The notes under the pieces were generated by a model. The model had not been told where the DNA came from and did no database searches. It saw only the letters and a program-made list of their open reading frames with translations. Source: Staphylococcus sp. IVB6240 (GTDB lineage Bacteria; Bacillota; Bacilli; Staphylococcales; Staphylococcaceae). Taken from it: DNA of 64,000 nucleotides. Every line of letters starts with the position of its first letter. The first letter of the stretch is position 1. Below are positions 9,838-19,234 of this stretch, in pieces. The translations under genes were made by a program, and so were the position numbers. The stretch is taken from positions 2,046,001 to 2,110,000 of the forward strand of contig NZ_CP094718.1 in the NCBI RefSeq assembly GCF_025558425.1. The letters are read 5' to 3'.

Positions 9838-10476
9838 TTATTCCACTTCTCCAACGACTGTGAAACGTGTGTTGATAAATTGACCTTGCTCAACTTCATC
9901 TACAATGGCAATAGCGTAGTCAGCATAGCTAATATAGCTGTCTCCTTTTGTATTCACAATCACATGATCTTTTCCTAATTGGTATGCACCTGTACGTTTT
10001 CCTTCATAGTCAAAGTCAGCTGCAGGACTTAAGAATGTCCATGTAACATCTGTTGTTTTTTCAAGAATTTCTAGGTTGCGTAGTGATCCTACTGCTGTTG
10101 GCTTGAAAATTTCTGGAAACTCAGGTGTCTCAAGTAAGCGTGTTGTTTTTTCTTCATCAACGAATAGGCTGCCCGCACCGCCTACTACGATTAAAAGTAC
10201 ATCTGTCCCTTTCACTGCTTCAATCAAAACATTTCCTGCATCCACGTGGATTTGTTCTTCACCTAAAGGCGCACCAAATGCATTCACGACTACATCAAAA
10301 TCTTTAAGATCATTTTGTGTTAAGTCAAAAAGATCTTTTTCTAGTACAGCCACATCAGAATTTGTTACTTTTGCTTTGTTACGTACAATTGCTGTAACGT
10401 CAAAACCTCTGTCTACCGCTTCTTTCGTAATTAATTGACCTAATTTCCCAGTCGCTCCAATAATACCTAATTTCAT
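9838..10476 (-). CDS. NAD(P)-binding oxidoreductase of the YwnB/NmrA-like SDR type
   Basis: 212 residues starting MKLGIIGATGKLG, the atypical SDR dinucleotide loop GATGxxG. Later segments, VVGGAGSL and WTFLSPAADF, match the NAD(P)H-binding YwnB/YhfK group. These bind NAD(P) but often lack a classical catalytic Tyr-Lys pair, so the reaction is unknown. It is divergent from an Rrf2 regulator, the same arrangement as B. subtilis ywnB-ywnA. A consensus promoter covered by a palindromic operator precedes it, so redox- or nitrosative-stress control is a fair inference. Confidence 0.85.
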   Translation of the reverse strand: MKLGIIGATGKLGQLITKEAVDRGFDVTAIVRNKAKVTNSDVAVLEKDLFDLTQNDLKDFDVVVNAFGAPLGEEQIHVDAGNVLIEAVKGTDVLLIVVGGAGSLFVDEEKTTRLLETPEFPEIFKPTAVGSLRNLEILEKTTDVTWTFLSPAADFDYEGKRTGAYQLGKDHVIVNTKGDSYISYADYAIAIVDEVEQGQFINTRFTVVGEVE

Positions 10477-10520
10477 TTTAAATTTCCTCCTTATTTTAAC
10501 CTGTAATCAATTCATTTACT

Positions 10521-10556
10521 TGTAATCATTATAGTTACAGGAAACTTTACTGTCAA
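10521..10556 (-). promoter_or_regulatory. ywnB-like promoter with overlapping Rrf2 operator
   Basis: On the minus strand TTGACA (10556-10551) and TATAAT (10533-10528) are spaced by 17 bases. The operator TGTAA-N9-TTACA (10521-10539) covers the -10 box, as expected for repression by the adjacent Rrf2 protein. Confidence 0.75.
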
Positions 10557-10603
10557 TTATTTTAATTGAGTGTATTCTTTTATTCTTTACGCTATACTGT
10601 TCT

Positions 10604-10622
10604 TGTAACTAAAAACATTACA
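10604..10622. promoter_or_regulatory. Second TGTAA-N9-TTACA operator in front of the Rrf2 gene
   Basis: This has the same half-sites and spacing as the operator at 10521-10539. It lies just downstream of a TATACT -10 (10593-10598), placing it over the predicted start of the regulator transcript and suggesting autorepression. Confidence 0.7.
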
Positions 10623-10648
10623 TGTTGGCATATGAAAGGAGGTTCTTT

Positions 10649-11089
10649 ATGTCGATTAGTAGTCGATTTTCTATTGGTATTCATATCTTAACGTTAATAG
10701 AGACGACCAAAGATGAGGTTGCTTCATCAGAATATATTGCTGGTAGTGTCAATGCGAACCCAGCGATGATACGAAAAATTATGGGAATGTTGAAAAAAGC
10801 GGGTTTAATCGATGTGCGTCCTGGCGTGGCTGGTGCACAACTTTCTAAGAATTTAACGGATATTACTTTATTAGATATTTATAAAGCAGTGGATGCTGTG
10901 AAAGACGATGAATTGTTTAACATACATGAAAACCCTAACCCTAATTGCGAAGTTGGAAGAAATATTCAAGTGACCATTGAACCCATTTTTCATATCGCTC
11001 AAAACGCTTTAGAACAAGTACTTGAGAACGTGACAATTGATGCGATTATCAAAGATGTTGAATCTCGTGAAAAACAACAATTAAGCTAA
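10649..11089 (+). CDS. Rrf2-family transcriptional regulator (YwnA-like)
   Basis: 146 residues. The N-terminal winged helix-turn-helix reads SSRFSIGIHILTLI...ASSEYIAGSVNANPAMIRKIMGMLKKAGL, followed by the Rrf2 wing and dimer helix. Only one cysteine is visible (PNPNCEVGRN), so it lacks the three-Cys cluster of IscR/NsrR-type sensors and resembles YwnA/CymR-like members. AGGAGG lies 7 bases before ATG 10649; the ATG at 10622 has none. It likely represses itself and the divergent dehydrogenase through the twin operators. Confidence 0.9.
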   Translation: MSISSRFSIGIHILTLIETTKDEVASSEYIAGSVNANPAMIRKIMGMLKKAGLIDVRPGVAGAQLSKNLTDITLLDIYKAVDAVKDDELFNIHENPNPNCEVGRNIQVTIEPIFHIAQNALEQVLENVTIDAIIKDVESREKQQLS

Positions 11090-11095
11090 AACCTA

Positions 11096-11135
11096 AAAAA
11101 CACCTCTTTTCACATGATCGTGAGAGAGGTGTTTT
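11096..11135 (+). terminator. Terminator between Rrf2 gene and queH
   Basis: AAAACACCTCT pairs with AGAGGTGTTTT, with an internal TTCAC/GTGAG extension. It can act on both convergent genes. Confidence 0.85.
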
Positions 11136-11142
11136 ACTTATT

Positions 11143-11871
11143 TCATCGTTTTTCTGCAAGTGCATCTAAAAATGCTTTTGCTTGTTGGTTTACTTCTTTA
11201 AAGTCGATACCTTGTTGCTGTGCTGCAAATACACAACCACAATAGCATTGACGAAAAATATGATAGTCATTGCACATCGTAATAGAACGCTCATAACCTT
11301 TATTCTTTTTAAAATCACTCGGTAAGTAATTCACATCGTAAAGTTGTTGCACATCTAAGCCAATCTCATTGATCAACTGTGCATTTTTCTTGGGAGATAA
11401 TGTAATCGCACTGCCGAAGTAATCGTAACCTAACTCAACAGCGGCTTCTGCTACCATTTCAAGACGCATCCCAAAGCAAGCTGAGCATCGTTCGCCACCC
11501 TCTGGCGCATCAGTTAGGCCACGTGTTTTAGCCATCTTCATAAATTCATGGGGCTTATATGGTGCCTCAATATATTTTACATTTGCCCCAGTACGTTCAT
11601 TGAAATCTTTTACAAACTGCTCTTGTACACGTGCACGACGCAAATATTCATTTTTTGGATGGATATTTGGATTCTCAAAGTAAATAGCTACATCTGCATG
11701 TTCTGTTAAAAATTCTAACGTATATGTACTACAGGGCGCACAACAACTATGTAACAAAATACTTGGACGTTCTTCATTTTGTGTCCAGTTAACGATCATT
11801 TTACGCAAAACTTTATCATAATTGATTTTTTGATTCTTCATTTTTTCTAATATTGTATCTGCTTGAATCAT
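11143..11871 (-). CDS. queH: Epoxyqueuosine reductase QueH
   Basis: 242 residues of the former DUF208 family. It reduces epoxyqueuosine to queuosine at the tRNA wobble position, without the cobalamin used by QueG. HSCCAPCSTYT near residue 42 and the RCSACFGMRL and RQCYCGCVF cysteine motifs are the family's Fe-S/metal ligands. Start ATG 11871. Transcribed leftwards behind the YozE-like gene with a hairpin in between, so probably a separate unit. Confidence 0.92.
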   Translation of the reverse strand: MIQADTILEKMKNQKINYDKVLRKMIVNWTQNEERPSILLHSCCAPCSTYTLEFLTEHADVAIYFENPNIHPKNEYLRRARVQEQFVKDFNERTGANVKYIEAPYKPHEFMKMAKTRGLTDAPEGGERCSACFGMRLEMVAEAAVELGYDYFGSAITLSPKKNAQLINEIGLDVQQLYDVNYLPSDFKKNKGYERSITMCNDYHIFRQCYCGCVFAAQQQGIDFKEVNQQAKAFLDALAEKR

Positions 11872-11906
11872 TTTATTTCCACCTATTATGTGTGATCATT
11901 AAAATA

Positions 11907-11945
11907 CGACGCCTCCCAACTTGAGTAGTAGGAGACGCCTTATAA
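11907..11945 (-). terminator. Probable terminator after YozE-like gene
   Basis: On the minus strand GGCGTCTCC pairs, with G-U wobbles, with GGAGGCGTC, followed by GTATTTTAAT. Confidence 0.6.
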
Positions 11946-11984
11946 AGGTGACACATGTTCACTATATGTGATTATGCTGGGTCG

Positions 11985-12203
11985 TCACTTAGCACCACCA
12001 AATTGCATATAAATTGCAATCGCTCGTTTAATGTCTGCTAAATTCAATTGACCAAGACGAGAGCCTTCACGAAACCAAGCTAATATCTCATCGGAATTAT
12101 GAAGCTCCTTAGGAAATTTAGAATCTAAATGAATGCTTCTCGCCAAATCACCTAATGGGGTATCATCACCAATGTAAATTTGCATATATTCATAAAAGCT
12201 CAA
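11985..12203 (-). CDS. YozE-like SAM-fold small protein
   Basis: 72 residues, MSFYEYMQIYIGDDTPLGDLARSI.... The pattern SFYEYM...LGDLA..I..D..FP resembles the YozE/UPF0346 sterile-alpha-motif-like fold found in staphylococci and bacilli. The function is unknown. Soluble and acidic, with no membrane segment; predicted to stand alone. Confidence 0.7.
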   Translation of the reverse strand: MSFYEYMQIYIGDDTPLGDLARSIHLDSKFPKELHNSDEILAWFREGSRLGQLNLADIKRAIAIYMQFGGAK

Positions 12204-12408
12204 GTTAACTTCACCTCATTTACGAGCTATTTCATATTATATCATAATCATATTAAAAGACTCGCCTATTTTTTTACTATTTTAACAATGAAATTTTGAA
12301 GAAATCTCCCTAGATACTAATTCAATAAACATCACAACAACAGTCGTCAGAAATTGAAGGCGATCAACAAACTGAACAGACTCACAATTTCTATTAATTG
12401 ATATATCG

Positions 12409-12445
12409 AAAGCCCTATCGGACACATAATCCGACAGGGCTTTTA
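12409..12445 (-). terminator. Terminator after YhgE-like gene
   Basis: AAAGCCCTATCGG (12409-12421) pairs with CCGACAGGGCTTTT (12431-12444). About 200 bp between it and 12203 hold no supported gene. Confidence 0.85.
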
Positions 12446-12465
12446 TTGTTATAGCAGAAAATTTT

Positions 12466-15400
12466 CTATTCAAAAAGATTACTCTTCTCTGCACGTTCAG
12501 CCAGTTTGTGTACAACTGGGTTCAAGTATGGCTTACCAATGATACCGATTAAGAAGAACACAATACCAAATACCGTCAGCATCATGAGCTTGTGTACCAA
12601 TATTTCAGTAACAGGTCCACCGACTGCCTCTCTTAATGCATCAATACTATAAGAGAATGGTAAGAACGGGTGTAATTTTTGGAAAAACTCAGGTGTGACT
12701 TCAATCGGGAATGTCCCACCACCACCTGCAATTTGTAAGACTAAGATAATAATCGCAAGTGCTTTACCTGGGTTTCCTAATACAGATACGAGTGTATAAA
12801 CAATTGTCGTAAAAATAACAGCTGAATAGACACTAATAGCAATGAACAGTGGTGCAGATTCAACAGATGCCTTCAGAATCACAATATCACCAACTGAAAC
12901 GATAAAGGCTTGAATCATGTTCATCATCATGAAGAGGCCCATTTTACCTAAGTATGTTTCACGAATGGTTAAATATGGTTTAAGTTTTTCATGTTTATTG
13001 TGTACCGTTAACATGCTCACTAACAACAATGTTCCTACCCATATCGCAAGTGCTGTGTAGAACGGTGTACTTGCAGAACCATAATCTTTCACTGGGAAAA
13101 CATTATGTTGATCAATTTCAATTGGATGCGCAATCACACCTGCTTGTTTTTTCAAGTCATTACGCAATAAGTTAATGAGATCTTCTAGCGTATTTTCCTC
13201 TTCTAATTCATTAAAAACTTTCTCAGCTTTAACTAAGTCTTGTTCTACTTGTGGCAAATCATTGCGTGCGAAGTCTGCAAGATTAGATAACACACGTTTC
13301 GCTTTTGGTTGATTTTGATCTAATAACGCATTCAATGTATCATACTTCTCAAATGCTTCCGGTAACTTCGCATTCACTGTATCTGTCGCCTTCGCAATAT
13401 TGGCCTCTACTTCCGGTAAATCATTGCGTACAAAGTCAGCTGCACGTGCCACACCTTGCTTAAACTCTGGATAATACTGTTGGGCAATAGACATGGCTTT
13501 ATTATATTTCGCTTCTACAGTTGGCAACACATCTCGCAACTGTACTAATCGTGTATTCGCATCGGAAAGAATCACTTGTCCTTTACGTACGATTTCTTTT
13601 GTTGTCTGTAATTTTTCTTGAACGGTATCTATTGTGGCTGATCCTTTATCAAGTGCTGATCCAACACGTGTTGAAACATCTAATAACGCTTTAGCAATAT
13701 CATTTTTCACTGTTCCATTCACGTCAGCCAAACGTTTGTGTAATGAATCCAGTGCATCAATCACATCTTGAGCCTCTGCTTTACCTGTATTTCCAGCAGT
13801 AATCGCATCTTGCAAAGCATTCAAGCGTTTCGTCATCGCTTTGATGTCTTGTTGCGTATTTTTCAACTGCTCTTGCTCTTTCGTTAAATCAATGCCTTCT
13901 GCTTGTTCCACTTCTGTCAACCAATCGCGATAGTCACGCAACGTCTTACTTGCATGATTCATACGTGCAATCAAATGTGCTAGAGGCTGCTCAAATGTAT
14001 CCGGTTGATTACTACTCAAAATACCAAAACTCATATTTTTCGCTGCATCAAGGTCTTGTTGTGTCGCTTCCAGTTGTGATGCCATCATATCATTCACGCT
14101 ACTTAAAGCATGTTCATAATCCGTCCCCATTTGTTCCGCTTCATTCTCTGTAATGACTTGTCCATCTGGTAACGGCATCATCTGATTATCTGTTTGCGTA
14201 CTAAGTTGCATCGTTTGATAATGTGTTGTTTGTGTACTTTGTGGTGCTGTTTGAACATTGTTCTGATTGTTCATGCCATTTTGCAAGTTAATTTGGTTAT
14301 TCATGCCATTTTGGATATTATTTGGGTTATTTACACCATTTTGAATAGCATTATTGACTGCTTGTCCTGCTTGATTGACAAGCCCATTCTGATCTGTCGA
14401 TTGATTTAATGATGGCACATTTGCCCCATTATTAATAAGATTTCCACCATTTTGTTGTGATATGGACTGGTTCCCTTGTGCTTGGCTTTGTGTCAAACGA
14501 TCGGAGAAACCTTGATTCACATCACGTACTTGATTGATACCTTGTTCATAAAGATTCACACGCTGTTCAATCGTTGGCAATAATTGACTTGCTGTATCAA
14601 GTGTTTGCAATCCTTTTTCCGTACCCGCAATTGCTGTATCCACGCCTTGATTAATACGTGGGAAATATTCCGGAACACCACTCGCCACTTGCAAAGCACG
14701 TTCAATCTCTGGCATATAGTCGTTCAATTTCAACACTAACTTCGCACGTTCATTAATTGCCGGAATACTCGCATTCAATTGGTTCAGTTTTTCCGCAGCA
14801 GTGACTGCTTCATCTTTATAATTGCCTAAGTTTCGGAACTCATCGGCATATTGATCAATCTTACCTTGATTATCATCGACATAAATAATTGCTTTACGAA
14901 ACTTTTCGATTTTAGGTAGTGCTTGATATGCTGCATCCACACCATCACGAATTTTTTCATACGTTGGTACTTGTTCTTCAAGCTTAATACCCAATCGGTT
15001 CGCTTCTTCTAACAATACTTTCGTCACAACTTTATCGAAGCTTTCATTTGCTTTTTTAACAATTTCACTCGTACCTGCATCGGTCATCTTAGGTGCGATC
15101 GCATTCAACTTTTGATTCACTTTATAAGTGACTTTCGCTTGCTGCGGGTCTTTTCTTAACGTTCCTGTAATTTGATGTGAAAATTGTTTTGGGATATACA
15201 TAGCTGCATAATACTTCCCTTTATATAAGCCTTTATCTGCCTCATCACGACTCACAAACTGCCAGTCAAAATGATCATCTTTATGTAGCGTTTCCTCAAT
15301 CTTATTCCCAACATTAATCTTATCATCACGCACCATATCCCCTTCGTCTTCATTGACCACAGCAATTTTAATATTGCCTGTATTAGAATATGGATCCCAT

Positions 15401-15528
15401 GTCGCTTCAAGATTGAACCATGCGTAAAATGAAGGTAAAATAGCAAGCCCTGCTAATAATATCAATGCACCAGGTGCTTTACCGATCCCTTTCAAATCCG
15501 TTAAAAACAGCTTGAATGCTTGTTTCAT
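12466..15528 (-). CDS. YhgE/Pip-family large membrane protein (ABC-2-like permease ends, coiled-coil ectodomain)
   Basis: 1020 residues. One N-terminal membrane helix (GALILLAGLAILPSFYAWFN) is followed by the conserved segment KIAVVNEDEG of the YhgE/Pip (phage infection protein) and EsaA-like families. A long extracellular coiled-coil region spans about residues 170-760 and includes an Asn/Gln-rich stretch (about 360-425) with NGMNNQ repeats. Five or six C-terminal membrane helices (about 800-1005) form an ABC-2-type domain. Relatives serve as phage receptors or secretion-apparatus subunits; no type VII genes flank it, so the role stays open. It is divergent from the CHAP hydrolase gene. Confidence 0.88.
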   Translation of the reverse strand: MKQAFKLFLTDLKGIGKAPGALILLAGLAILPSFYAWFNLEATWDPYSNTGNIKIAVVNEDEGDMVRDDKINVGNKIEETLHKDDHFDWQFVSRDEADKGLYKGKYYAAMYIPKQFSHQITGTLRKDPQQAKVTYKVNQKLNAIAPKMTDAGTSEIVKKANESFDKVVTKVLLEEANRLGIKLEEQVPTYEKIRDGVDAAYQALPKIEKFRKAIIYVDDNQGKIDQYADEFRNLGNYKDEAVTAAEKLNQLNASIPAINERAKLVLKLNDYMPEIERALQVASGVPEYFPRINQGVDTAIAGTEKGLQTLDTASQLLPTIEQRVNLYEQGINQVRDVNQGFSDRLTQSQAQGNQSISQQNGGNLINNGANVPSLNQSTDQNGLVNQAGQAVNNAIQNGVNNPNNIQNGMNNQINLQNGMNNQNNVQTAPQSTQTTHYQTMQLSTQTDNQMMPLPDGQVITENEAEQMGTDYEHALSSVNDMMASQLEATQQDLDAAKNMSFGILSSNQPDTFEQPLAHLIARMNHASKTLRDYRDWLTEVEQAEGIDLTKEQEQLKNTQQDIKAMTKRLNALQDAITAGNTGKAEAQDVIDALDSLHKRLADVNGTVKNDIAKALLDVSTRVGSALDKGSATIDTVQEKLQTTKEIVRKGQVILSDANTRLVQLRDVLPTVEAKYNKAMSIAQQYYPEFKQGVARAADFVRNDLPEVEANIAKATDTVNAKLPEAFEKYDTLNALLDQNQPKAKRVLSNLADFARNDLPQVEQDLVKAEKVFNELEEENTLEDLINLLRNDLKKQAGVIAHPIEIDQHNVFPVKDYGSASTPFYTALAIWVGTLLLVSMLTVHNKHEKLKPYLTIRETYLGKMGLFMMMNMIQAFIVSVGDIVILKASVESAPLFIAISVYSAVIFTTIVYTLVSVLGNPGKALAIIILVLQIAGGGGTFPIEVTPEFFQKLHPFLPFSYSIDALREAVGGPVTEILVHKLMMLTVFGIVFFLIGIIGKPYLNPVVHKLAERAEKSNLFE

Positions 15529-15718
15529 TTTTTACACCTCTATTCATCTTCAATCTTATCATTTATTCTAAAAATACATCTCTATTTTATAGTGAATTTT
15601 AGTTGACACTTATCAACTAACTAGGTAACCTAACATAGTATACAATTTCACATCTTATTTGTACACTCAGACCATTTATAAAAAATTATGGGAATATAGT
15701 TAACTTCAGGAGGCTAGC

Positions 15719-17752
15719 ATGATGAAAAGGAAAGTATTTTATACCGCTCTATTATCCACAGCGCTTGTTGCATCTCCTACAACAAGTAGCTTTGCTGAAG
15801 CTGCAAGCCAAAAGACACAAGCAGCACTTGAACAAGATCTTACAAAACAATCAGAAGATGTATTAACAGAAGATCCTTTCGATATCGTACCAGAAGAAGA
15901 AACAGATGATGTCACACCAAAAGAGAAAGCAAATCCATCTAAGAAAGAACGTAGTGAAAAAAATAAAGATGCTATTAAAACTTCTACTAAAGAGGATCAA
16001 AATGACCTTCACTCATCACTTATGGATCCCTTTGACCAATGGCTCTACAATACAGCTATAGGTAGCTCAAGTACAGCTGGTCATGACATTGCTGTACCAG
16101 AATCACCAGAAGAAACAACGCAAAATACAGGTGTAGAAGTGCAGGATAATACAGGACAAAGTGAAGTAACGCAGACGCCATCACCTAACCTATCTACGGA
16201 TGAACGTGACTTCTTTGATAACCTAAATGCCATTCTAAATGAAGAAACACCATTTGACGATCTTGTTTCATCAGAGGATTTCAATTCAGAAGACGAGTCC
16301 GCTGATGGTCTTTCACAAGACACAATGGATCAAGGAACACAAACACATGATGATGAAACCTCTGATGAGGAAGAAACATTAGATGAGAGACAATTAGATA
16401 CAACAGATGAAACGGACGATCTTGATACAACACAAGATGAACAAACAGAAGAACAGAAAGTCACACCCGACAATGATAGTGAGACATCCAATACAGATGA
16501 TGAAGATAATGGGACAAATACGCCAACAGACGATACAAATGCTGCAACACAAGAAGGCAAAACATCTATGAAAGATGACATTATGATTGAAGCATTATTA
16601 GATGAATATAGTGATAAATCTAAAAAAACACAAACAGAACAACAAAAATCACAAAGTTCAAAACAAACATCTAACAATCCACAAATTCCACCAAAAGAAA
16701 CTTACACTGGAGGGCGTGAACAAGCACCTGCACAATCATTTGATGACTTACCGAACCATTCTAAAACGCGTCAAACAACTTGGTTCCAAGAGTATGCGCT
16801 AAGTGGAAATCAGGCAAGTTCACCTTCTGATATACGTGTTGCCCCAAATCAGTCAACACGTAAATTTATTAATGATATTGCCGAAGATGCACACCGTATT
16901 GGACAAGAAAATGACCTTTACGCCTCTATCATGATTGCACAGGCTATTTTAGAATCAGATTCTGGTCGCAGTGACTTGGCTCAGTCACCGAACTATAATT
17001 TATTTGGTATGAAAGGTGCCTATCACGGAGAAAAAGTTGGTTTTAACACATTGGAATCCAATGGAAGTCATATGTATCAAATTCATGCCGACTTCCGAAA
17101 ATATCCAAATAAAAAAGCCTCTCTCGAAGATTATGCCAAACTCATAAAAGGTGGCATTGATGGCAACCCTAACATTTATAAAGGTGTGTGGAAAAGTGAA
17201 AGTAGCAGCTATCGTACCGCTACGTCAAAACTTGTAGGTACATATGCGACGGATCCTAACTATGATACGAAACTGAAACAACTTATTCAGACATATGACT
17301 TAACACGTTTCGATCAGAAAAAAATGCCTAAATTATTAGAATCTCAAATTGTATCTGACGCGAAAGATGCAAGTAGCAAAGACTTTAAAACATTCCATAC
17401 TACTGGTAGCTCTCCATATCCACACGGTCAGTGTACTTGGTACGTCTACCACCGCATGGCACAATTTGGTAAATCCATTTCAGGTACGATGGGAAATGGT
17501 GGCGAATGGACAAACTCTGCACATGCTAATGGCTATAAAGTGACAAATCAGCCGACCAAGCATAGCGCTGTCGTATTTGGCCCTGGCCAACTTGGTGCAG
17601 ATAGTTATTACGGACATGTTGCCTTTGTAGAAGACGTACGAAGTGATGGCTCTATCGTGATTTCTGAATCAAATGTCAAAGGACTCGGTGTGATTTCATA
17701 TCGTACAATTGATGCGACAAGTGCACAATCTTTAGACTATATCGTACGCTAA
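15719..17752 (+). CDS. Secreted peptidoglycan hydrolase: glucosaminidase + CHAP domains
   Basis: 677 residues. The signal peptide is about residues 1-28 (MMKRKVFYTALLSTALVASP). A very acidic D/E/T/S-rich low-complexity region of about 300 residues follows. A glucosaminidase domain (about 380-535) has IMIAQAILESDSGRSDL and YNLFGMKG; the Glu of AILES is the likely acid. The C-terminal CHAP domain (about 560-677) has HGQCTWYVYHRM with the nucleophile Cys and YGHVAFVE with the His. It should cleave both glycan and peptide bonds in the wall. AGGAGG at 15708-15713 serves ATG 15719 or 15722. Confidence 0.92.
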   Translation: MMKRKVFYTALLSTALVASPTTSSFAEAASQKTQAALEQDLTKQSEDVLTEDPFDIVPEEETDDVTPKEKANPSKKERSEKNKDAIKTSTKEDQNDLHSSLMDPFDQWLYNTAIGSSSTAGHDIAVPESPEETTQNTGVEVQDNTGQSEVTQTPSPNLSTDERDFFDNLNAILNEETPFDDLVSSEDFNSEDESADGLSQDTMDQGTQTHDDETSDEEETLDERQLDTTDETDDLDTTQDEQTEEQKVTPDNDSETSNTDDEDNGTNTPTDDTNAATQEGKTSMKDDIMIEALLDEYSDKSKKTQTEQQKSQSSKQTSNNPQIPPKETYTGGREQAPAQSFDDLPNHSKTRQTTWFQEYALSGNQASSPSDIRVAPNQSTRKFINDIAEDAHRIGQENDLYASIMIAQAILESDSGRSDLAQSPNYNLFGMKGAYHGEKVGFNTLESNGSHMYQIHADFRKYPNKKASLEDYAKLIKGGIDGNPNIYKGVWKSESSSYRTATSKLVGTYATDPNYDTKLKQLIQTYDLTRFDQKKMPKLLESQIVSDAKDASSKDFKTFHTTGSSPYPHGQCTWYVYHRMAQFGKSISGTMGNGGEWTNSAHANGYKVTNQPTKHSAVVFGPGQLGADSYYGHVAFVEDVRSDGSIVISESNVKGLGVISYRTIDATSAQSLDYIVR

Positions 17753-17778
17753 ATAAATTATAAACACATCTATGTTTT

Positions 17779-17813
17779 AAGGGTTGGAAGCAGTGACTTC
17801 CAACCCTTTGTTG
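17779..17813 (+). terminator. Terminator after CHAP hydrolase gene
   Basis: AAGGGTTGGAAG pairs perfectly with CTTCCAACCCTT, then TGTTGTT. Confidence 0.88.
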
Positions 17814-17960
17814 TTATGAAAAAGCTTTATATTTCTTAATTTTAAGTCTATATTATAATTTAAGTTTTAAACCTCTTACACTTGTGACATCAAATATACG
17901 ATTTCAACTTTATAACCTCTGCCCCTACTCGCACACAATCCATTGATTGGAGGGGTTTTT

Positions 17961-18356
17961 ATGACTTATCATTTTTATGCTGTCCTACAAAAAGAAGGTA
18001 CAGCTTACAATATTTACTTCCCAGACTTACCTGGTATTTTTACTTATGCAAATAATATTGAAGATGCGCTTGATATGGCACAAGATGCATTAGAGGGACA
18101 CTTGTTGGTAATGGAAGACGATCATGATACCATTCCTAAACCTTCTGACTTCCAGACGCTCTCTGTACAATGCCAAAGCCATGAGCAACTGCAATTAATT
18201 CCTGCTCATACACATATTGTAAGACTTAGAGAAGCCAATAAAACTGTTAATAAGATGGTCAGTCTCCCACAATACTTGGTGAAACTTGGTAAGGAAAAGA
18301 ATATTAACTTTAGCCAAACATTGCAACGTGCTTTAAAAGATGAACTACATTTGTAA
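17961..18356 (+). CDS. HicB-like antitoxin-family protein (solitary)
   Basis: 131 residues. The N-terminal half, YHFYAVLQKEG..YNIYFPDLPGIFTYANNIEDALDMAQDALEGHL, is the RNase H-like HicB fold. The C-terminal MVSLPQYLVKLGKEKNINFSQTLQRALKDEL looks like a ribbon-helix-helix DNA-binding segment. GGAGGGG lies before ATG 17961. In a full HicAB module a ~60-residue HicA mRNA interferase sits next to it; neither flank here holds one, so this is an orphan antitoxin or a general regulator. Confidence 0.8.
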   Translation: MTYHFYAVLQKEGTAYNIYFPDLPGIFTYANNIEDALDMAQDALEGHLLVMEDDHDTIPKPSDFQTLSVQCQSHEQLQLIPAHTHIVRLREANKTVNKMVSLPQYLVKLGKEKNINFSQTLQRALKDELHL

Positions 18357-18483
18357 ACAGATAGATACTGAATGAAAGTAGCATCGTCATATCACAGTGA
18401 AGATGTATTTAAAAGCTTAGAGCGTACTACGGAAATCATATCAACTGACATTGATTTCACAATAGTACGCTCTTCTTCTATAT

Positions 18484-19202
18484 CTAATGTGGTGCATACA
18501 CTTCAACGCAATGCCCTGTAGATCGACATGCTGGACATGTTAAATAACGTGTTGACGGTGTATGTGACGCAAATATCATTTCTTTCATACTCGGAATAAA
18601 TACATGTTGGCAAGTGGGACACATATACTGCACTTGATGGTAGTACGTGTGTGTTAAGTAACTTGCAACACCGATGCTTGCGCTAACGCCCAAAGCAGGA
18701 TATAACCATTGATTGGTCTTGGTTCCCATCCCTATACCTGACCATAAACTTAATGTGCCCACACTTCCAAGTACCATCATTTTCATTCTTAAAGGTTTAA
18801 GGTTTTCATGTTTCATAAGCATACGATCCATCACTTGTAATTTAGTCACCGGTGACTGAGAGGTTTCATGAATCATCCTTTGCATCGCGCGAATCTGTTT
18901 TTGTTGCGCTTGTTGTTTCTGGATACTTTCTTCTAATGTCTTATTTTTTGGTCTAAAATTAATCGTACCGTATCAAGTGTTCCTTCTGTGGCAAATAATG
19001 TTTTGATTTCCTTCAACTGCATACCCAAAGCTTTCATAATCTGTATGAGCTTCAATTTTTCCACTTCTATTTCCGTATAGACTCTATAGTGGTTCTCATT
19101 TACATATGCAGGAGACAAGACACCCTTCTCATCATAGTATTGTAAAGTCCGTGTAGAAACATCAAACATGCGTGCCAAATCACCGATTGAATAGGTTGTC
19201 AT
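18484..19202 (-). pseudogene. MerR-family regulator with C-terminal membrane/zinc-finger part, split by a frameshift
   Basis: The first part, 19202-18933, encodes a MerR helix-turn-helix (TTYSIGDLARMFDVSTRTLQYYDEKGVL) and ends early after LDQKIRH. One extra base in the A-tract at 18944-18949 (six A on the minus strand) lets the frame run on through NKTLEESIQKQQAQQKQ, a coiled coil, into the second frame ending at 18484. That second part has two hydrophobic stretches and two CPxC zinc-finger pairs (CPTC, CPAC). The repaired product would be about 240 residues. This is either a real -1 mutation, slippage control, or an assembly indel. It lies 32 bases downstream of the hydrolase gene. Confidence 0.75.
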
Positions 19203-19234
19203 GGATCTTCACCTCCTACCTTCGTTATAAACTA

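Noticed and set aside
12282..12515. 77-codon minus frame across the YhgE-like gene end
   Set aside because: It crosses the terminator hairpin and lies out of frame over the gene's last codons; no ribosome site.
17753..17960. hicA toxin gene upstream of the HicB-like gene
   Set aside because: Only a terminator and A+T-rich sequence; no ~60-codon frame with the HicA His motif.
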